A DNA stretch of 20,000 bases. It comes from Actinidia chinensis (lineage: Eukaryota > Streptophyta > Magnoliopsida > Ericales > Actinidiaceae). Positions 1 to 10,333 of the stretch are shown one piece after another. A model generated the notes under the pieces. The model was not told the DNA's origin. It searched no databases and worked only from the letters and a program-made list of their open reading frames with translations. A program made the translations under genes and the position numbers. Position 1 is the stretch's first letter; the number at the start of each line of letters is the position of its first letter. The DNA lies in NCBI GenBank assembly GCA_009663005.1, contig VIGQ01001578.1, positions 15,001 through 35,000 on the forward strand, read 5' to 3'.

Positions 1-169
1 ATCATCTCCTGTTCCTCTCATTCCTATCCTTGGTTTTCCTGGGGCGAATACGACACTGAAAGCTGATCAGGGCTCCAAATACTCCGCCTTCATACTTCTC
101 CAAAAATGGAAGCAAAAATCTCTGAAAAACGATCCGCGGATTGAATCCGGAACGTCGAGAAAAACTCAA

Positions 170-184
<15 letters not shown>

Positions 185-201
<17 letters not shown>

Positions 202-375
202 TGGGACCCAAATTGATCAAATCAAAAAACTTCATGGACAAATGGAATTTTCAATTCTAGGGACCTAATTGCAATTTCCCAAACTCCAGGGACCAAATTG
301 TAAATTCCCCCCCCCCCCCCCCACAATTCAGGACCAATTGAAAATATCAGAAAGTCCAGGGACTAAAAGTTAATT
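185..375 (-). repeat. Degenerate GGTCCCT-motif array
   Basis: On the minus strand, motifs of the form AATTTGGTCCCTGGAGTTT recur at roughly 30-45-bp spacing (plus-strand GGGACC or GGACCAA near 205, 260, 290, 330 and 358), separated by AT-rich filler. A run of 16 C lies inside at 307-322. A similar array occurs at 17701-17945. Such motifs are common in non-coding parts of plant transposons. Confidence 0.55.
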
Positions 376-385
376 TTCCACTTTC

Positions 386-497
386 GGTCAACGGTCAAAG
401 TTTGACGGTCAACGGTTAAACGGGTTGACTGCGTCAACGCGGGCTAGGCTGGGTCAAACGCGGCTCGGGTGGGCAAGGGCTTAATGGCTTGGTCAAC
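386..497. repeat. TTGAC/GTCAA cluster in retrotransposon leader
   Basis: Eight TTGAC cores, on either strand, lie within about 110 bp: 387-391, 394-398, 402-406, 408-412, 425-429, 433-437, 453-457 and 492-496. TTGAC is the core of the plant W-box bound by WRKY factors. Here it lies in the element's leader, downstream of the LTR promoter, so a regulatory role is possible but unproven. A simple amplified motif is the alternative. Confidence 0.6.
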
Positions 498-921
498 ATG
501 GCTGGATTCAATTTGTGTTTGAAAATGAGATTCCCAGCACCATAATGCCAAACACAATCATTATGCTTTACCTTTCTCTTTTTACCTTTTTTTTTTTTTT
601 CAAAAGACTAAATGATTCTGTTGGCTTTCACAGAGAGACAAACGGACGCATGGGGGGCGCATGGGGGGCGCATAAGCCCACTCGTCCTCTTCCTTGGAGC
701 GCGTGGGGCGGTGGGCGCGAGGGATCTGACGACGCCGGAAACTTCAGGCGGCGCGTGAGGGCTCGTTGGATGGTCCGGATTTGACTACGTTTGGTGTGGA
801 GGCTTCGTCTCGGCGAGACAAATCTAGTGGTATGCTCAAAATCTCAGGTTTGAGCAATCGAATTTGATCAGAATTCGAAGACTGTACTCAGGTGGGACTC
901 TCCGGTGACTCGAACTGGGTC

Positions 922-931
922 GGATACCAAT
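922..931 (-). other. Primer-binding site (initiator Met tRNA type)
   Basis: The minus strand reads ATTGGTATCC immediately after the CA end of the LTR. TGGTATC matches the 3' end of the plant initiator Met tRNA (PBS TGGTATCAGAGC); the match degrades after seven bases. The next minus-strand bases, ACCCAGTTCGAGTCACCGG, follow the usual leader pattern of copia elements. The position next to the LTR fixes the element's orientation. Confidence 0.7.
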
Positions 932-988
932 TGTTGGCCCAAACGAGTTACCAGTCACTCCACCAACATCAACCACACACACTAGACA

Positions 989-1020
<32 letters not shown>

Positions 1021-1046
1021 ATCCCACGGAGCGGAAACAATAATTC

Positions 1047-1124
<78 letters not shown>

Positions 1125-1332
1125 TCACCATTCACCTGTCTCTCCAGATCTCACAGCTACCAATTCTAGGTCCACTCTCTGCCAGATCTCTCTGTGCTCT
1201 CGGTACTCTCACTAGCACACTAGCACTCCCCCAGCACCATCTGCACACAAGCATTCTGCTGTGTGCCCCCACAAAAGCCCCCAACCCCTTACATTTCTCT
1301 GACACCACTGCTCTTCCTCGGGCACCTCTCTG

Positions 1333-1340
1333 TATTTATA
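1333..1340 (-). promoter_or_regulatory. LTR TATA box
   Basis: The minus strand reads CTATAAATACAGAG, a textbook plant TATA box, about 260 nt into the LTR. Transcription of the retroelement would begin roughly 30 nt further on, near 1305, giving a U3 of about 290 nt. Its only plausible role is to drive the minus-strand element. Confidence 0.65.
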
Positions 1341-1458
1341 GGCCACCAAGAAGAGACGATGAAGCTCACGGCTGAGCTAAACATGCCTCCATTTGAGACT
1401 TCTTCGAGCTCTTGGTGGACAGTTTTCTCTCTTTGTCATATTTCTTCCTCTGCCTAAT

Positions 1459-1479
1459 ATCAGAGACAAAGTCTCTGAT
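1459..1479. repeat. Perfect inverted repeat in U3 of LTR1
   Basis: ATCAGAGAC, spacer AAA, GTCTCTGAT: 9-bp perfect arms. A GAGAC/GTCTC hairpin also occurs at the comparable place in LTR2 (17137-17150), and a decayed form (CAGAGACAAA) in LTR3 at 19891. It may be a U3 regulatory or structural element. Confidence 0.6.
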
Positions 1480-1603
1480 TGAATCAATGAAGGAGGCTGC
1501 ATCTAGAAGGAGGGATTGCAAGGGATTGGGTTGGGCCTTGGCTTGGCTTCATGGGATTGGGCTATTAACATGGGCCTCATATGGGAGGGACTCCAACAAT
1601 AAT

Positions 1604-1924
1604 CGATTAGGTTAGTGAACTAATGCGTTATTACATTCTTCTCTTCACGTAATTCCATAACATTTACTCCTCTCGTCTTCCCAATGAAACATAATCTCTC
1701 TCTCTCTCTCTCTCTTCCTCTTGCCGAGAGCCCCACACTCCAAACCCATTTTCTTCTCTCCATTCTTCCTCCCTCTCTTCAGGATCTTTTCTCACTCCTG
1801 TGGGTCCATTTCCATTTGGCAGCTTAGAGGGGAAAACATTCGTTTTTCTCTCCCAAGTAAAATGTAGGGCTTTTCCTTGACCCAGTTTGAGCATTCCTTT
1901 GCCCAAATCGCAGGTATAACGGTA
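1604..1924 (+). promoter_or_regulatory. Putative promoter/5'UTR of a plus-strand gene
   Basis: The stretch between LTR1 and the possible start codon at 1925 is strongly pyrimidine-rich, with a (TC)10 run at 1695-1714 and many CTCTTC/TTCTCC motifs, as in plant 5' leaders. A minimal upstream ORF (ATG then TAG) sits at 1861-1866. No clear TATA box was seen. The retrotransposon LTR ends immediately upstream, so part of the native promoter may have been displaced. Confidence 0.35.
1695..1714. repeat. (TC)10 microsatellite
   Basis: Ten uninterrupted TC units lie within the pyrimidine-rich leader. Such repeats are common in plant 5'UTRs. Confidence 0.9.
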
Positions 1925-1959
1925 ATGGATTTCATTGAAGAGAAGAAATTGAGAAAGAG
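1925..1959 (+). CDS. Possible first coding exon, unrecognised protein
   Basis: ATG at 1925 opens a 35-nt frame reading MDFIEEKKLRKR, followed exactly by a good plant splice donor (AG|GTATGT at 1960). The strong pyrimidine-rich leader upstream and T-rich intron-like DNA downstream support a gene start. The short peptide is charged and cannot be assigned to a family. An acceptor-like ...ACAG at about 2096 could begin a second exon, but the joined frame stops after a few codons, so I do not extend it. It could be a chance ATG. Confidence 0.25.
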
Positions 1960-4893
1960 GTATGTCTTATCTATATGTTAGCTTCCCATGAACTGCTATA
2001 TGTGCCTGTGAATCGTTTTGCTCAATGAAATATGTAATTGTATTTTTCATTTGTTCATCATCTGAGTCGTATTTGCCGTGTAACCGGGGCATACAGGAAA
2101 GACAAAGCTCTCTGAATACGTATCACTTTGGGCAAAGAAAGATTGTATTTTCGTGTGGTGTGTGGGTCCATCAAAATTGCCTGGTTTTGGTTCATTGTGT
2201 GTAGAATTGTTATCATTTAAGGCTCAAGTCCAAGGATGCTCGAATTACCAATTCTATGCATAAGTTTTTCATTAGACCGTCCAATTATGTTTTGAGTTCT
2301 TTTTCTTTTTTAGGAAAATACAACAGAATGATAGAATGTAGAATCCTCGAATCTGAAAATTGGACGTTTTATCGAGAAATAGGCTAGATTGTTATTTGCG
2401 AATTTCACCTAATTGTCAGTTGCGCTCGAGATACTGTTACGACGACACTTTGGATGAATATGTGACGTAGCGTCAAACTCTCGAGTGTTCTACTACGAAA
2501 AATGAGTGTTACGTGGTGGCGGAAGTTCCAGAGAGCCCAGTGAATCTTTCTAATAGGTCTGAATGCTATGGAGAATGGAACAAAATACGTGAACTACTCG
2601 AATAACAAATGGGATCTTGCCAATAGACTCATCAGGTGAATTGCCAAACTGCTGTTATTGGTCTGAATGCTTACACTTTCCACCAAAAAAAGGTTACATA
2701 TTTTTTGTTCATCTGAAAGCAGGAATTTCAATAAACTTGCGACTAGTTGACCCAATTTCCAGTGGTGCATGATTAAAGAAAAACTCCATGTAGGAATGCG
2801 CCTGTGACCCAAGCCTTGGAGAGCGTCTCTATGACATTTGTTACCGCCCCTCCAGCTCGTGTAATATAACGATCTTAAAACGAAAAGAGTTCGATCCTAC
2901 AGTCCCCTTGTGTTACAATTTATCTAGTTTAATCTTTTTTTGTGTGTGGAATTTTGAAGCTGAAGGGGATGAATGATTGGGCCCTTGAATCTTCAAACTA
3001 GTTTTCAGAATTCAGAGACCCATTCTTTTCACACTTAATAGACTCCCCAACAAATTTGTTGCAACGTACCAAAAGCTGTGCTTTAGATTTTTTTTCCCCA
3101 TCATTCTCAGAAGAAAAAAGATATAGTTGCACAAACAGTCACGATAATGCTTAGACCACAAATCATATGTAGACAGGTGTCCAAAACATGAAATTACAAA
3201 CAGAAACCGCACTCGTTTCTGTATGGGTCACCTCGCGGCCTGGTGTTTTATTGGTCACTGTTATGAGAACAAAACTTGATATCTTTTGATCTTTCTAAAT
3301 GTCTGTTTGTTATGAATGTTAGGTATGGAGCGGTTGAGGTTAGATAAAAGGTTTATCTGTAGGAAGCCTCTTTTGGTTCTTGTAACCCATTTGATTTTTA
3401 TCGTAAAAGGAAAAATCATGTTACACTCTTTTGGTCATAAGAATTTTCCGATGATTGTGGTGGATTATTTACAAGGGTTTTTTAATTATTAAAAAAATAA
3501 TATGTACACATTATTGTCGTAAATGTTATGGTCTTGTTGTGAATAAAAAAAGTTGGAGAGTATGTACTTTAACTGGCTTCCGTTGGTTAAAATTGAATTT
3601 CGCCTTTCAACAGTTGGTTGGTCATGTTCTTTTCCCCACTGAAAAATCCTAAGACCCGGTTAGGCCTAGTTTTTTTTGATATTTTTTAGAGACTTTGATT
3701 TTAAGTTTTTTTATCTTAGTAAAATCCACCATATTCTTGTATAGGATAAAGGGGATCGATTCCGGTAAAGATGAGATAGTAAAGGAAAATTAACTGAAAT
3801 TGAATTATCATCAAGATAGTACCGATGGCGTCTTTAGAGTATACTGGAGCAATATAGCTATCCTTCTTTTTAGCACAATACAATTTCAATAAATATGAAA
3901 GACAATACTAAATAATTTCTTTCTTTCTTTACTTGTCACTTGCCGATACAAAAACGGCTTCCCACTCAATAGAAAATTATTCAAAATAGTTATTTTATTT
4001 TTCTCTATTATTAGCTTCGAGACTAGAAACTAAAAAACACTTGCCAAAACTTTGTGTTAATGCTTGAATGAATGGCACTGAGGGGGGGAAAAAGTTAAAC
4101 TTCAGATTTTTGGGGGGTTGTTTTTTTAAAACCATCTTTGCCATTCCAACCAACCGCAGTGGTATTGGTTCCATATTATGGGCAGGCATACATGGACTTC
4201 TCCAGGTTAACCAACCTTCCTGCGCCTCCAAAAGAACACAAGACCCGAAACGAAAGCCAAAAATTTTGAATGTCATGAGGGAAAAAAATTCTGTGGCAGG
4301 CAGTCGTGTTCTTACTGATTTAACTCTTGTCAATTTTTACCCGGATACTGGGCGGAAAATGTGGAGTCAGTTTTTCCAAGAGTGGTTAATCGTATTTTGC
4401 CAAGAATAAAACCAACAATCTTATGGATTGTTTCTGGGAAAGTGATCAGCAAAATCAGCTGAGGGAAGGCAAACTTATGATGACTCAAAATTACATAGAG
4501 TTGGGAGAATCAGTTTGAAAGAACATCTGTAACATCAGAAGGCAGCTTCCAAATTTGGACGGTTGATGGAAAAATTGACACATGAAATAAAACTAAATGG
4601 CTGCTGCCAACATTCAAATCCCTTAAACTGCGTACAATTTCGTTTCCAGCTAGAGATAAAGGGCCCAAGCATTTACAAAGTCTAAAAATACTAGGAAGAC
4701 GCATCATTAGAACAATTTAGAAGGCAATAAATTACTTGAGATTGACCTATTATTGATCACTGCAATCTTACAATTTTTTATAGAGGCCAGCTATTGCATA
4801 GCATGGACGTGGGCAAAAACAAAAATAGACCTATTAGAGACATCAAATAAAAATTCTAGAACACCTGAAGAATATCTTTGATAACCGCATAAG
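1960..4893. other. Non-coding or unresolved stretch
   Basis: No coding domain was recognised on either strand. If the exon at 1925 is real, the first part would be intron. Overlapping frames at 3995-4409 and 4510-4707 have no recognisable motif; the DNA just left of 4894 is probably 3' flank/UTR of the minus-strand kinase. Homopolymer runs are frequent (for example G and A runs near 4080-4135). Confidence 0.5.
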
Positions 4894-7435
4894 TCATCGG
4901 GGCCATATAGTGGACATTTGACAGCAGCGTGACGATATTGTAATCCAGGTTGACCTGAGGGAAAGTGGGGGATCTTCGGTGCGAGATTTAAAGAAACTTG
5001 AATAAAGGCGAGGAGGAACTACTTGAGCAGCGGTTGGGGGCTCGGGGACAGCGCCACCAAGACCTTTGTAGCATTTGGACCACTTACTCCATCGTTGGTC
5101 TCATATGCATCTCATCCTGTTATACACCACAGAGCAACTTTAATTGCAGAGAGAACCGGTTTCGTCGTCCTCGTTCAATTTCAAGGTTTGGATCGAAAGA
5201 TTTCGCTCAGTTTTCTTTCTTCAATCATCTTGGAAGCCAAAAGACGGAAATGGGCTTTCTCTGAACTCTCCCCGGGTTGTGAAATTCTTCTTCCCCTAAT
5301 GTCAAAAAGAACCAAGGCCAAAGCTTGTAACAGTCGCTCTTTTTGATATGGCGTTGGTGGTTAGCCACTCTGGTGCAAGTCGGGTACCCCCTAGTGCCTC
5401 TCACCACCGTGTACACATGGCTTGTTCCCGCGGGTAATTAGCTTTGCCATAACAACGGAATCGAAACTTTGGCAAGAAATTATCGTCAAGGAGACGTTTC
5501 GGGTGGTTTTATATCACAGTGGACAATCTTCACATCGATTCCTCGTGGGAGGATAGGCCAATCCCTTGGCCGTGCCCAAAGCAATATTGAACCTTGTCTC
5601 CCAATCCAACATGCGGCCCTCTCGTTTGTTCCTGAAGATTCCAATCGGTCTCCAAAGACCCTTTTCCCGGTACTCGTAAAACAAGAAGCCTGTGAGTCCC
5701 CTCAGCACAACAGCCTTTGAGCATTGACCAGATGGACGTGGGGGATATGTCCTATGATGGAAATTTCGCGCTCTAAACTCGTTCCTTCCCTGCCCATTCC
5801 CTCCAAGTTTTCACCGCCAATCGGGGGTCCCAATCTAGAAAGCTTCCTTCATAGACCGAGCCAAATCCTCCTTGGCCAAGCTTAAGAGAAGAACTTTTTG
5901 TCGCGATTTACAAAGATCCTATAACTGAAGCTACAGGCGGATTTAGAAACAGTATCTAAGAAATTTGTATCCTATCCCGAGGTCTCTTCAGCGGGTTTCG
6001 TATTTCCTTTTTTTTTCAGGCCGAATCGAAACCCTATGTACAGTAGACATACAAAGCTCTTACTGTTGCAACAAGAAAATAATCACTGGAACTTACTATA
6101 GTTCTGCCCCTTTCTTCCCGATATCTTATTATTTGGGGACCTTGATATAGGAATAAAAACAGTAGAAACTGGGGTTGGCCACGATTGAATATTTTGGCTA
6201 AACTTTCCAATCTTGATCAAACAGGAAGCAATCCCGAAGTATTATCGAAGAATAGCACACGGGCTTGAGCAGTTTTCTTACCGCAGGCTTCTTTGGCAAC
6301 CGTCCAGATGAGGTTCCAAATTGGGTGCAACAAATCCAAGGGCAAAAAAAATAATGATTTGCCACAATGTTATACCAAATCAATCCCACTGTTGAAGCTA
6401 TCCAGGAATGTTAAGTGTGGCATGCAATTGGACGAGTGTTGAGAACCGAAGGGCACTTGCACTGAACTCACAAACTAACACCATTATACGGGGTAACAAG
6501 GGCTCGGGAATCCCACAGAGATTTTGTGGGATTGGTCAGCTCAGGGTTTGGTGGCCTTCCTCTCTCGAGGGGAGGTTTTGTAGAAAGAAGAGATCGACCC
6601 TTCTGCGTTCAAAGTGGCCCAGGCCCCCCCCCCAGGTGGCGTCGGGTCATGAACTGTGAGATGTTAAAACAGCCAACTAAGGATGGTGTTCGAGTCATGA
6701 AAATTCCATGAGGTTGGCAAACTAGAAGCAGATGAGACTTTTCCATTGGTTTTTTGACAGTTTTTGAAAGTAGTATCAGATGCATGGACCAGTAAACTTG
6801 ATGGAGTTCGATATCCTACCGTCATATCAGATCACCAGACTTGATCTCAAGATAATGATAAGGGAGGCGACTATGATAAGGAAAGCTTTTGAGCTTCATT
6901 CCTTCAAAAACAAATTACCTGCTCTGATAAAAGGGTATTGGTGGGATAACTAAAACTCTATGCCAAAGAACTCCCATGGCCGAGCAGCACTAAGTTCCCC
7001 GTATCCTTTGCAAGTCGAGGTATTCAACTCCTTTCCCTTCGTGTCGGTCGACCAAACTACATTCGTCCATTTTTCAAGTAAACGTCCCCATTCGTGTCAA
7101 ACACGAATTTACCGGTATTTTCTAACAGGTGGGGGACTCTCTATTGGCAGTCAAAACTACTTTGGTTTACTTCGAATGTGGATGACACCCAGCGAAAAAA
7201 CGGTTACATCACACCGGTTATAGACATTTTTTAAAGCGATACCGAGTTGTTGGAAAGCAGAAGAAGAAAACAGTCCCTCGTGGAGCAATGAAATCCATTT
7301 GGAGCTTCAAAAACCCGGGAGAAAATCTGGCAACACACCGTGGAGTTCATGGCAGTACAAAGATTCAAAACACAAGGAGGCAAAAAACCACAAGAACTTA
7401 ATCTCATAATTGGTACAAAAACCCATGGTTCCCAT
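4894..7435 (-). pseudogene. G-type lectin S-receptor-like Ser/Thr kinase, SD2-5-like, disrupted
   Basis: The family is a plasma-membrane receptor kinase with extracellular lectin, EGF/PAN-like regions, one membrane span and a cytosolic kinase. On the minus strand the pieces appear in the right order across frames: signal-peptide-like start (MGFCTNYEIKFLWFFASL near 7426), LLSNNS (about 7250), DTKGKGVEYLDLQ (7011-7050), QNLCGIPEP (6498-6527), PAN-like cysteines (6260-6310), LGQGGFGSVYEG P-loop (5845-5880), LAVK lysine (5807-5822), IVHCDIKP catalytic loop (5504-5527), RGTRGY (5381-5404), and IKVALW plus MRPTM (5087-5140). The DFG site (5441-5467) reads D-SVV-MAK. The length, about 2.54 kb without introns, matches SD2-5 (about 820 residues). 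A frame ending IWPR-stop at 4894 mimics the family's C-terminus. Many frameshifts and some stops break it, yet residues between them are well conserved, so it is a young pseudogene or an assembly with indel errors. ATGs at 7435 and 7426 are in frame. Confidence 0.85.
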
Positions 7436-7488
7436 AGTTTCTCCTTGACTGGAAATTGCCTAAATGAGCTCACAGTCTTAAAACAATA

Positions 7489-7499
7489 AAAGTATATAT
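7489..7499 (-). promoter_or_regulatory. Possible TATA box of the kinase locus
   Basis: The minus strand reads CATATATACTT, about 60 nt upstream of the putative start codon. That would leave a short leader of about 30 nt. This is weak evidence in AT-rich DNA. Confidence 0.25.
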
Positions 7500-7646
7500 G
7501 AATAGTCAGTGAATTAAAAGAAAAAAGGAATTGAAAAGAAGGGGAGCAAATACCCCCAACCCACACACAGTTTCTGTCAGTTGGGGGGCAAGTAGTGTAG
7601 AGGGGGAAAGTTCGGGATGGATCCGGGTCTCCGAGGGGAATTCACA

Positions 7647-7750
7647 CTTAAAAAAACAATATTATAATAATAATCATGAAAATTAATGGATTTGCCACCT
7701 TAAAAAAACAATATTATACTAATCATCATGAGTAGTTATAGGAGTTGCAC
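7647..7750 (+). repeat. Two-copy 52-bp tandem duplication
   Basis: Both copies begin CTTAAAAAAACAATATTATA (7647 and 7699), continue with AATCATnATGA and end in a TTGCACC-like stretch. They lie in the 5' flank of the kinase locus. The copies have diverged after the first 25 bases. Confidence 0.7.
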
Positions 7751-8414
7751 CTCCAAAATTCTATATTGATTTGCACCCCAGTGATAGGAGCGTATATTCA
7801 TAGGAAGTGAAACCACTATTATTACTAACATTTTTTTATTTTTTATTACGAGAATACGATGCACTTGTGAATATAACCTCACATCTTATTTTGCGTGTTT
7901 TGTTTTTAGAAACCAATATTGTTCCTCACCCCAATGTTGGAATCCGATATGTTCTGAGTTGAACATTAGTTATGGAGTTAGAATTTGGCAGATCCCGTGA
8001 TAAAGTAACTTTGAATTGATGCAAAACAGACATTAATCTACAAGAAATTCAAAAAAACACACTATCACGAAGGAGCTACATAGCACAAAATAAGGGAGAT
8101 CCATTTCCTGTACTCAATTTTAACCCCAACTTTCCAACGAATCTGCTTACTCCAACCCATAGATTCCATTCAAAACTTGACATTTGAAGGCTATTACCTT
8201 AATTGAGTTAAAGGGGGAAAAAAAGGTTGGGATTTAGAGAGAGGAAGACAATTTTAGAAACTGAATACTCCAATTTAACTGACCCCATTTGTTGCAGAAA
8301 GAATTAGAAACGCAGTATGGAGATGGGTTTTTCTAAACTTCTCAGCTACAGAGGGAATCAGATGAATCTTTCTGGAGAGAGAGAGAAAGACTTTAAGAAG
8401 ACAAAATAAGATTA
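7751..8414. other. Intergenic stretch, no gene seen
   Basis: AT-rich DNA upstream of the minus-strand kinase. I see no coding motif, RNA gene or clear repeat apart from a short GAGAGAGAGA run near 8375. Confidence 0.5.
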
Positions 8415-8643
8415 GGGCTTGTTTGATTGCAGGATTGGAAAGTAATCCCCCGGACTACTGGGGACTAACAATATCAAAAAAAAAATTCAGGACGCCTTAT
8501 CTCATTATATGCCGGACTATTTGATCTTTTTGGATTAGTAGTCCGAAGTCTAGTTCGGCCATTTTCAAAAACAAACGGCCGGGACTGGACTGGACTCATA
8601 GTCCAGTCGGCCTAGTCCGGTTTTGTTGTATCAAACATAGCCC
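8415..8643. mobile_element. MITE family A, short copy (229 bp)
   Basis: The ends are imperfect terminal inverted repeats: GGGCTTGTTTGAT on the left, and the right end on the opposite strand reads GGGCTATGTTTGAT. TA flanks both ends (8413-8414, 8644-8645), which is compatible with a short target duplication. The interior has palindromic GGACT/AGTCC motifs. The right terminus resembles the left end of the element at 10515-11787 (GGGC, GTTTG, CCGGACTAGG). It is non-coding. The superfamily (hAT, PIF/Harbinger or mariner) cannot be set. Confidence 0.75.
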
Positions 8644-8665
8644 TATATGTATTAGTGTTTTATAT

Positions 8666-8889
8666 GGCTCCGTTAGGTAATGCCTAAAAAAATCAAGTTT
8701 TTTTTAAGTTTGTTATCAAAAATGTCAAAAATTTTTGATTTTTTTGTTTTTATAGTTTTACTTTAATTAAAACTAAGCAAAAAAGCAAAACCAGAAAAGC
8801 AAAAAAGTCAATTCTAATTAACTTTTTTGCTTATTTTAAGCCAAAAAAGACAGAAAAAAAACTAAAAAAAGCTAATACCAAACATAGCC
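8666..8889 (-). mobile_element. MITE family B, copy 1 (224 bp)
   Basis: The terminal inverted repeats are GGCTCCGTTAGGTAATGCC on the plus strand and GGCTATGTTTGGTATTAGC on the minus strand. The minus-strand sequence, with AAAATAAGCAAAAAA, TTAATTAG and TTTTTGCTTTT in order, matches the element at 15914-16091, so the two are inverted copies of one family. It is AT-rich and non-coding. Confidence 0.75.
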
Positions 8890-8992
8890 TAAAATTGTGT
8901 GTTCAACTTCTCGAAACATATATTCCACCGTTGCTATCACAGTGAACTTTCTTTTCCGACAAACTTTTTCTATACCGCCAAGCGGGGGCAAC

Positions 8993-9160
8993 GCCGCGTT
9001 TGGGATGGACACAAAAACTAATCTTTAAATTTTAGATTTTAAAAAAATAGAATGGGACAAAAAAAATTACCCGGAAAATATAATAAAACTTATGCAAAAA
9101 AAAATCAAGATTTCTAAGAAAAAAATACCAAGAGTAGAAATCTATTCCCAAACGGAGGCC
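8993..9160. mobile_element. MITE family C (168 bp)
   Basis: The ends are GCCGCGTTTGGGATGGA and, on the opposite strand, GCCTCCGTTTGGGAATAGA, an imperfect inverted repeat of about 18 bp around an AT-rich non-coding core. The termini are of the (G)CCnCGTTTGG type common in plant MITEs. No clear target duplication was found. Confidence 0.6.
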
Positions 9161-10333
9161 TAAATTTTAAGGTAATAGTTGGTAAGTCTAGATCACTCTG
9201 ATTCTGAAATTACTATTCATTGCAAAAAAATCAGATTTAGATCAAAAATACTACATCCAGATGAATAATTTTTGGGGGAATGGGAAATAACTTTTAATAT
9301 AGAGTTTATTGTTTTTAAGACACAATTTTTTTTTTGAATACTAATTTTTGATTTATTATTTTTTACATGAATATTTTTTGGGGATTCGTCGACGATAAAA
9401 CCCTCCTATATTCCTATCCCAATCATGTAGTTGCCACACAAAATGAGAATTAAATAATAATAATTTCTTATTTTTATCAAAGCGAAGGCAAAAATGTTTA
9501 CACTGTTGATATGAATGGTTATGCTTGAGAGGCTTTATTCCATTTAAATTGAATTTCCATGGGAAATCCTCGGAGCGTTTTCTTTCCCTCTTCAAACGTG
9601 TTGACCAAGCTGGTGTTGTTTGTTTGGTTTGGTCATTTTTTATACTTTAACGGGTTTTTTTGTCTCTTGGTTATTTTTTATATAAAAAAAAATAATCGAA
9701 ATTGTTTGCTTTTTATTTTCACACTACCCTAAGTTGAAAAAGTAAATTAAAAGAGACCCTATTTGAGAAACTAAAATAAAATGAAAATGAAAATATTATT
9801 TATCTTGTTTTTTTTGATAAATATTTTGGCCTTATTTAGTTTTTCGTTGTCTAGATCACACCGAAATTAAGTAAGTAAAAACAAAAACTTGAAACAAAAG
9901 GAAATATAAAAATTATTTTTAATTTATTTAATGTTTATTAAAAGTATCAACGTCAAGTGACATTGGTTTAAGGCAAGCCGTGAAAGATGTGCCAATGAGC
10001 AAGGAACAAAAGTGGGCGTGAAAGAGGAAAAGATAGAACATTCTTGGCGGCTTATTCTGTTGTGCTTATGAGTTATGATTAGAGTAAAATATTATTTTTT
10101 GGATTATTTTTTAATTAGAATATTTATTTGTTCAATTCATGTTGATTAGAGGCATCAAAAAACAAAATTATTTAATTTACAAAAATACGAAAATTGAATA
10201 AATCCAAAATACAACCCAAAAGACTACAATACTACTAATTTGTTCTTCATTTGTAGTATGATCTTTTGTATATGAATTACAATGTATTCTTTTATCTGCA
10301 TTATATTTATATTTTTAAGTTTGGAAACTCTAG
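9161..10333. other. AT-rich stretch without a recognisable gene
   Basis: The short open frames at 9356-9595 (minus) and 10282-10467 (plus) show no domain and have AT-driven composition. The second frame overlaps a Helitron end. Confidence 0.5.

Larger units (their letters stand above)
932..1598 (-). repeat. Long terminal repeat (LTR1) of the minus-strand copia-like element
   Basis: The 667-bp LTR has TG...CA ends on both strands (TGTTGG at 932 and CCAACA ending at 1598), so its tips form a short inverted repeat. On the minus strand it has the usual order: a U3 with a perfect 9-bp-arm hairpin, a TATA box at 1333-1340, an R/U5 rich in GAGAG, then the U5 block with GTGGGATGTAGGCA and GAACCACGTAAATC, which is typical of plant copia LTRs. 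The primer-binding site follows directly. It is structurally related to the LTRs at 16735-17347 and 19444-20000, but looks like a different family. Confidence 0.8.
1..1603 (-). mobile_element. Ty1/copia-like LTR retrotransposon, 5' part (LTR + leader), cut by window edge
   Basis: Read on the minus strand, this is the 5' end of an LTR retrotransposon: an LTR (1598 to 932) starting TGTTGGAG and ending in CA, one spacer base, a primer-binding site of the TTGGTATC type used by copia elements (initiator Met tRNA), then a long leader running to position 1. The leader begins GC-rich, contains a dense TTGAC cluster and then degenerate GGTCCCT-type motifs. No gag or pol domain is recognisable in 1-931; the short minus-strand frame at 2-241 has no retroelement motif. 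The other LTR must lie left of the window. One copy of a possible 5-bp target duplication (ATAAT, 1599-1603) is visible. It could instead be a non-autonomous derivative, since no coding sequence is in view. Confidence 0.75.

Noticed and set aside
307..322. Run of 16 C as a structural (i-motif) element
   Set aside because: More simply a homopolymer or sequencing artefact inside retroelement leader; nothing else supports a role.
515..1457. Plus-strand open frames (89, 107, 101 and 64 residues)
   Set aside because: They run antisense through the retrotransposon leader and LTR; composition follows the low-complexity DNA and no domain is seen.
3995..4409. Overlapping open frames of 112 (minus) and 113 (plus) residues
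   Set aside because: The two frames are shadows of each other, with no recognisable motif; the region contains long homopolymers and is probably 3' flank of the kinase.
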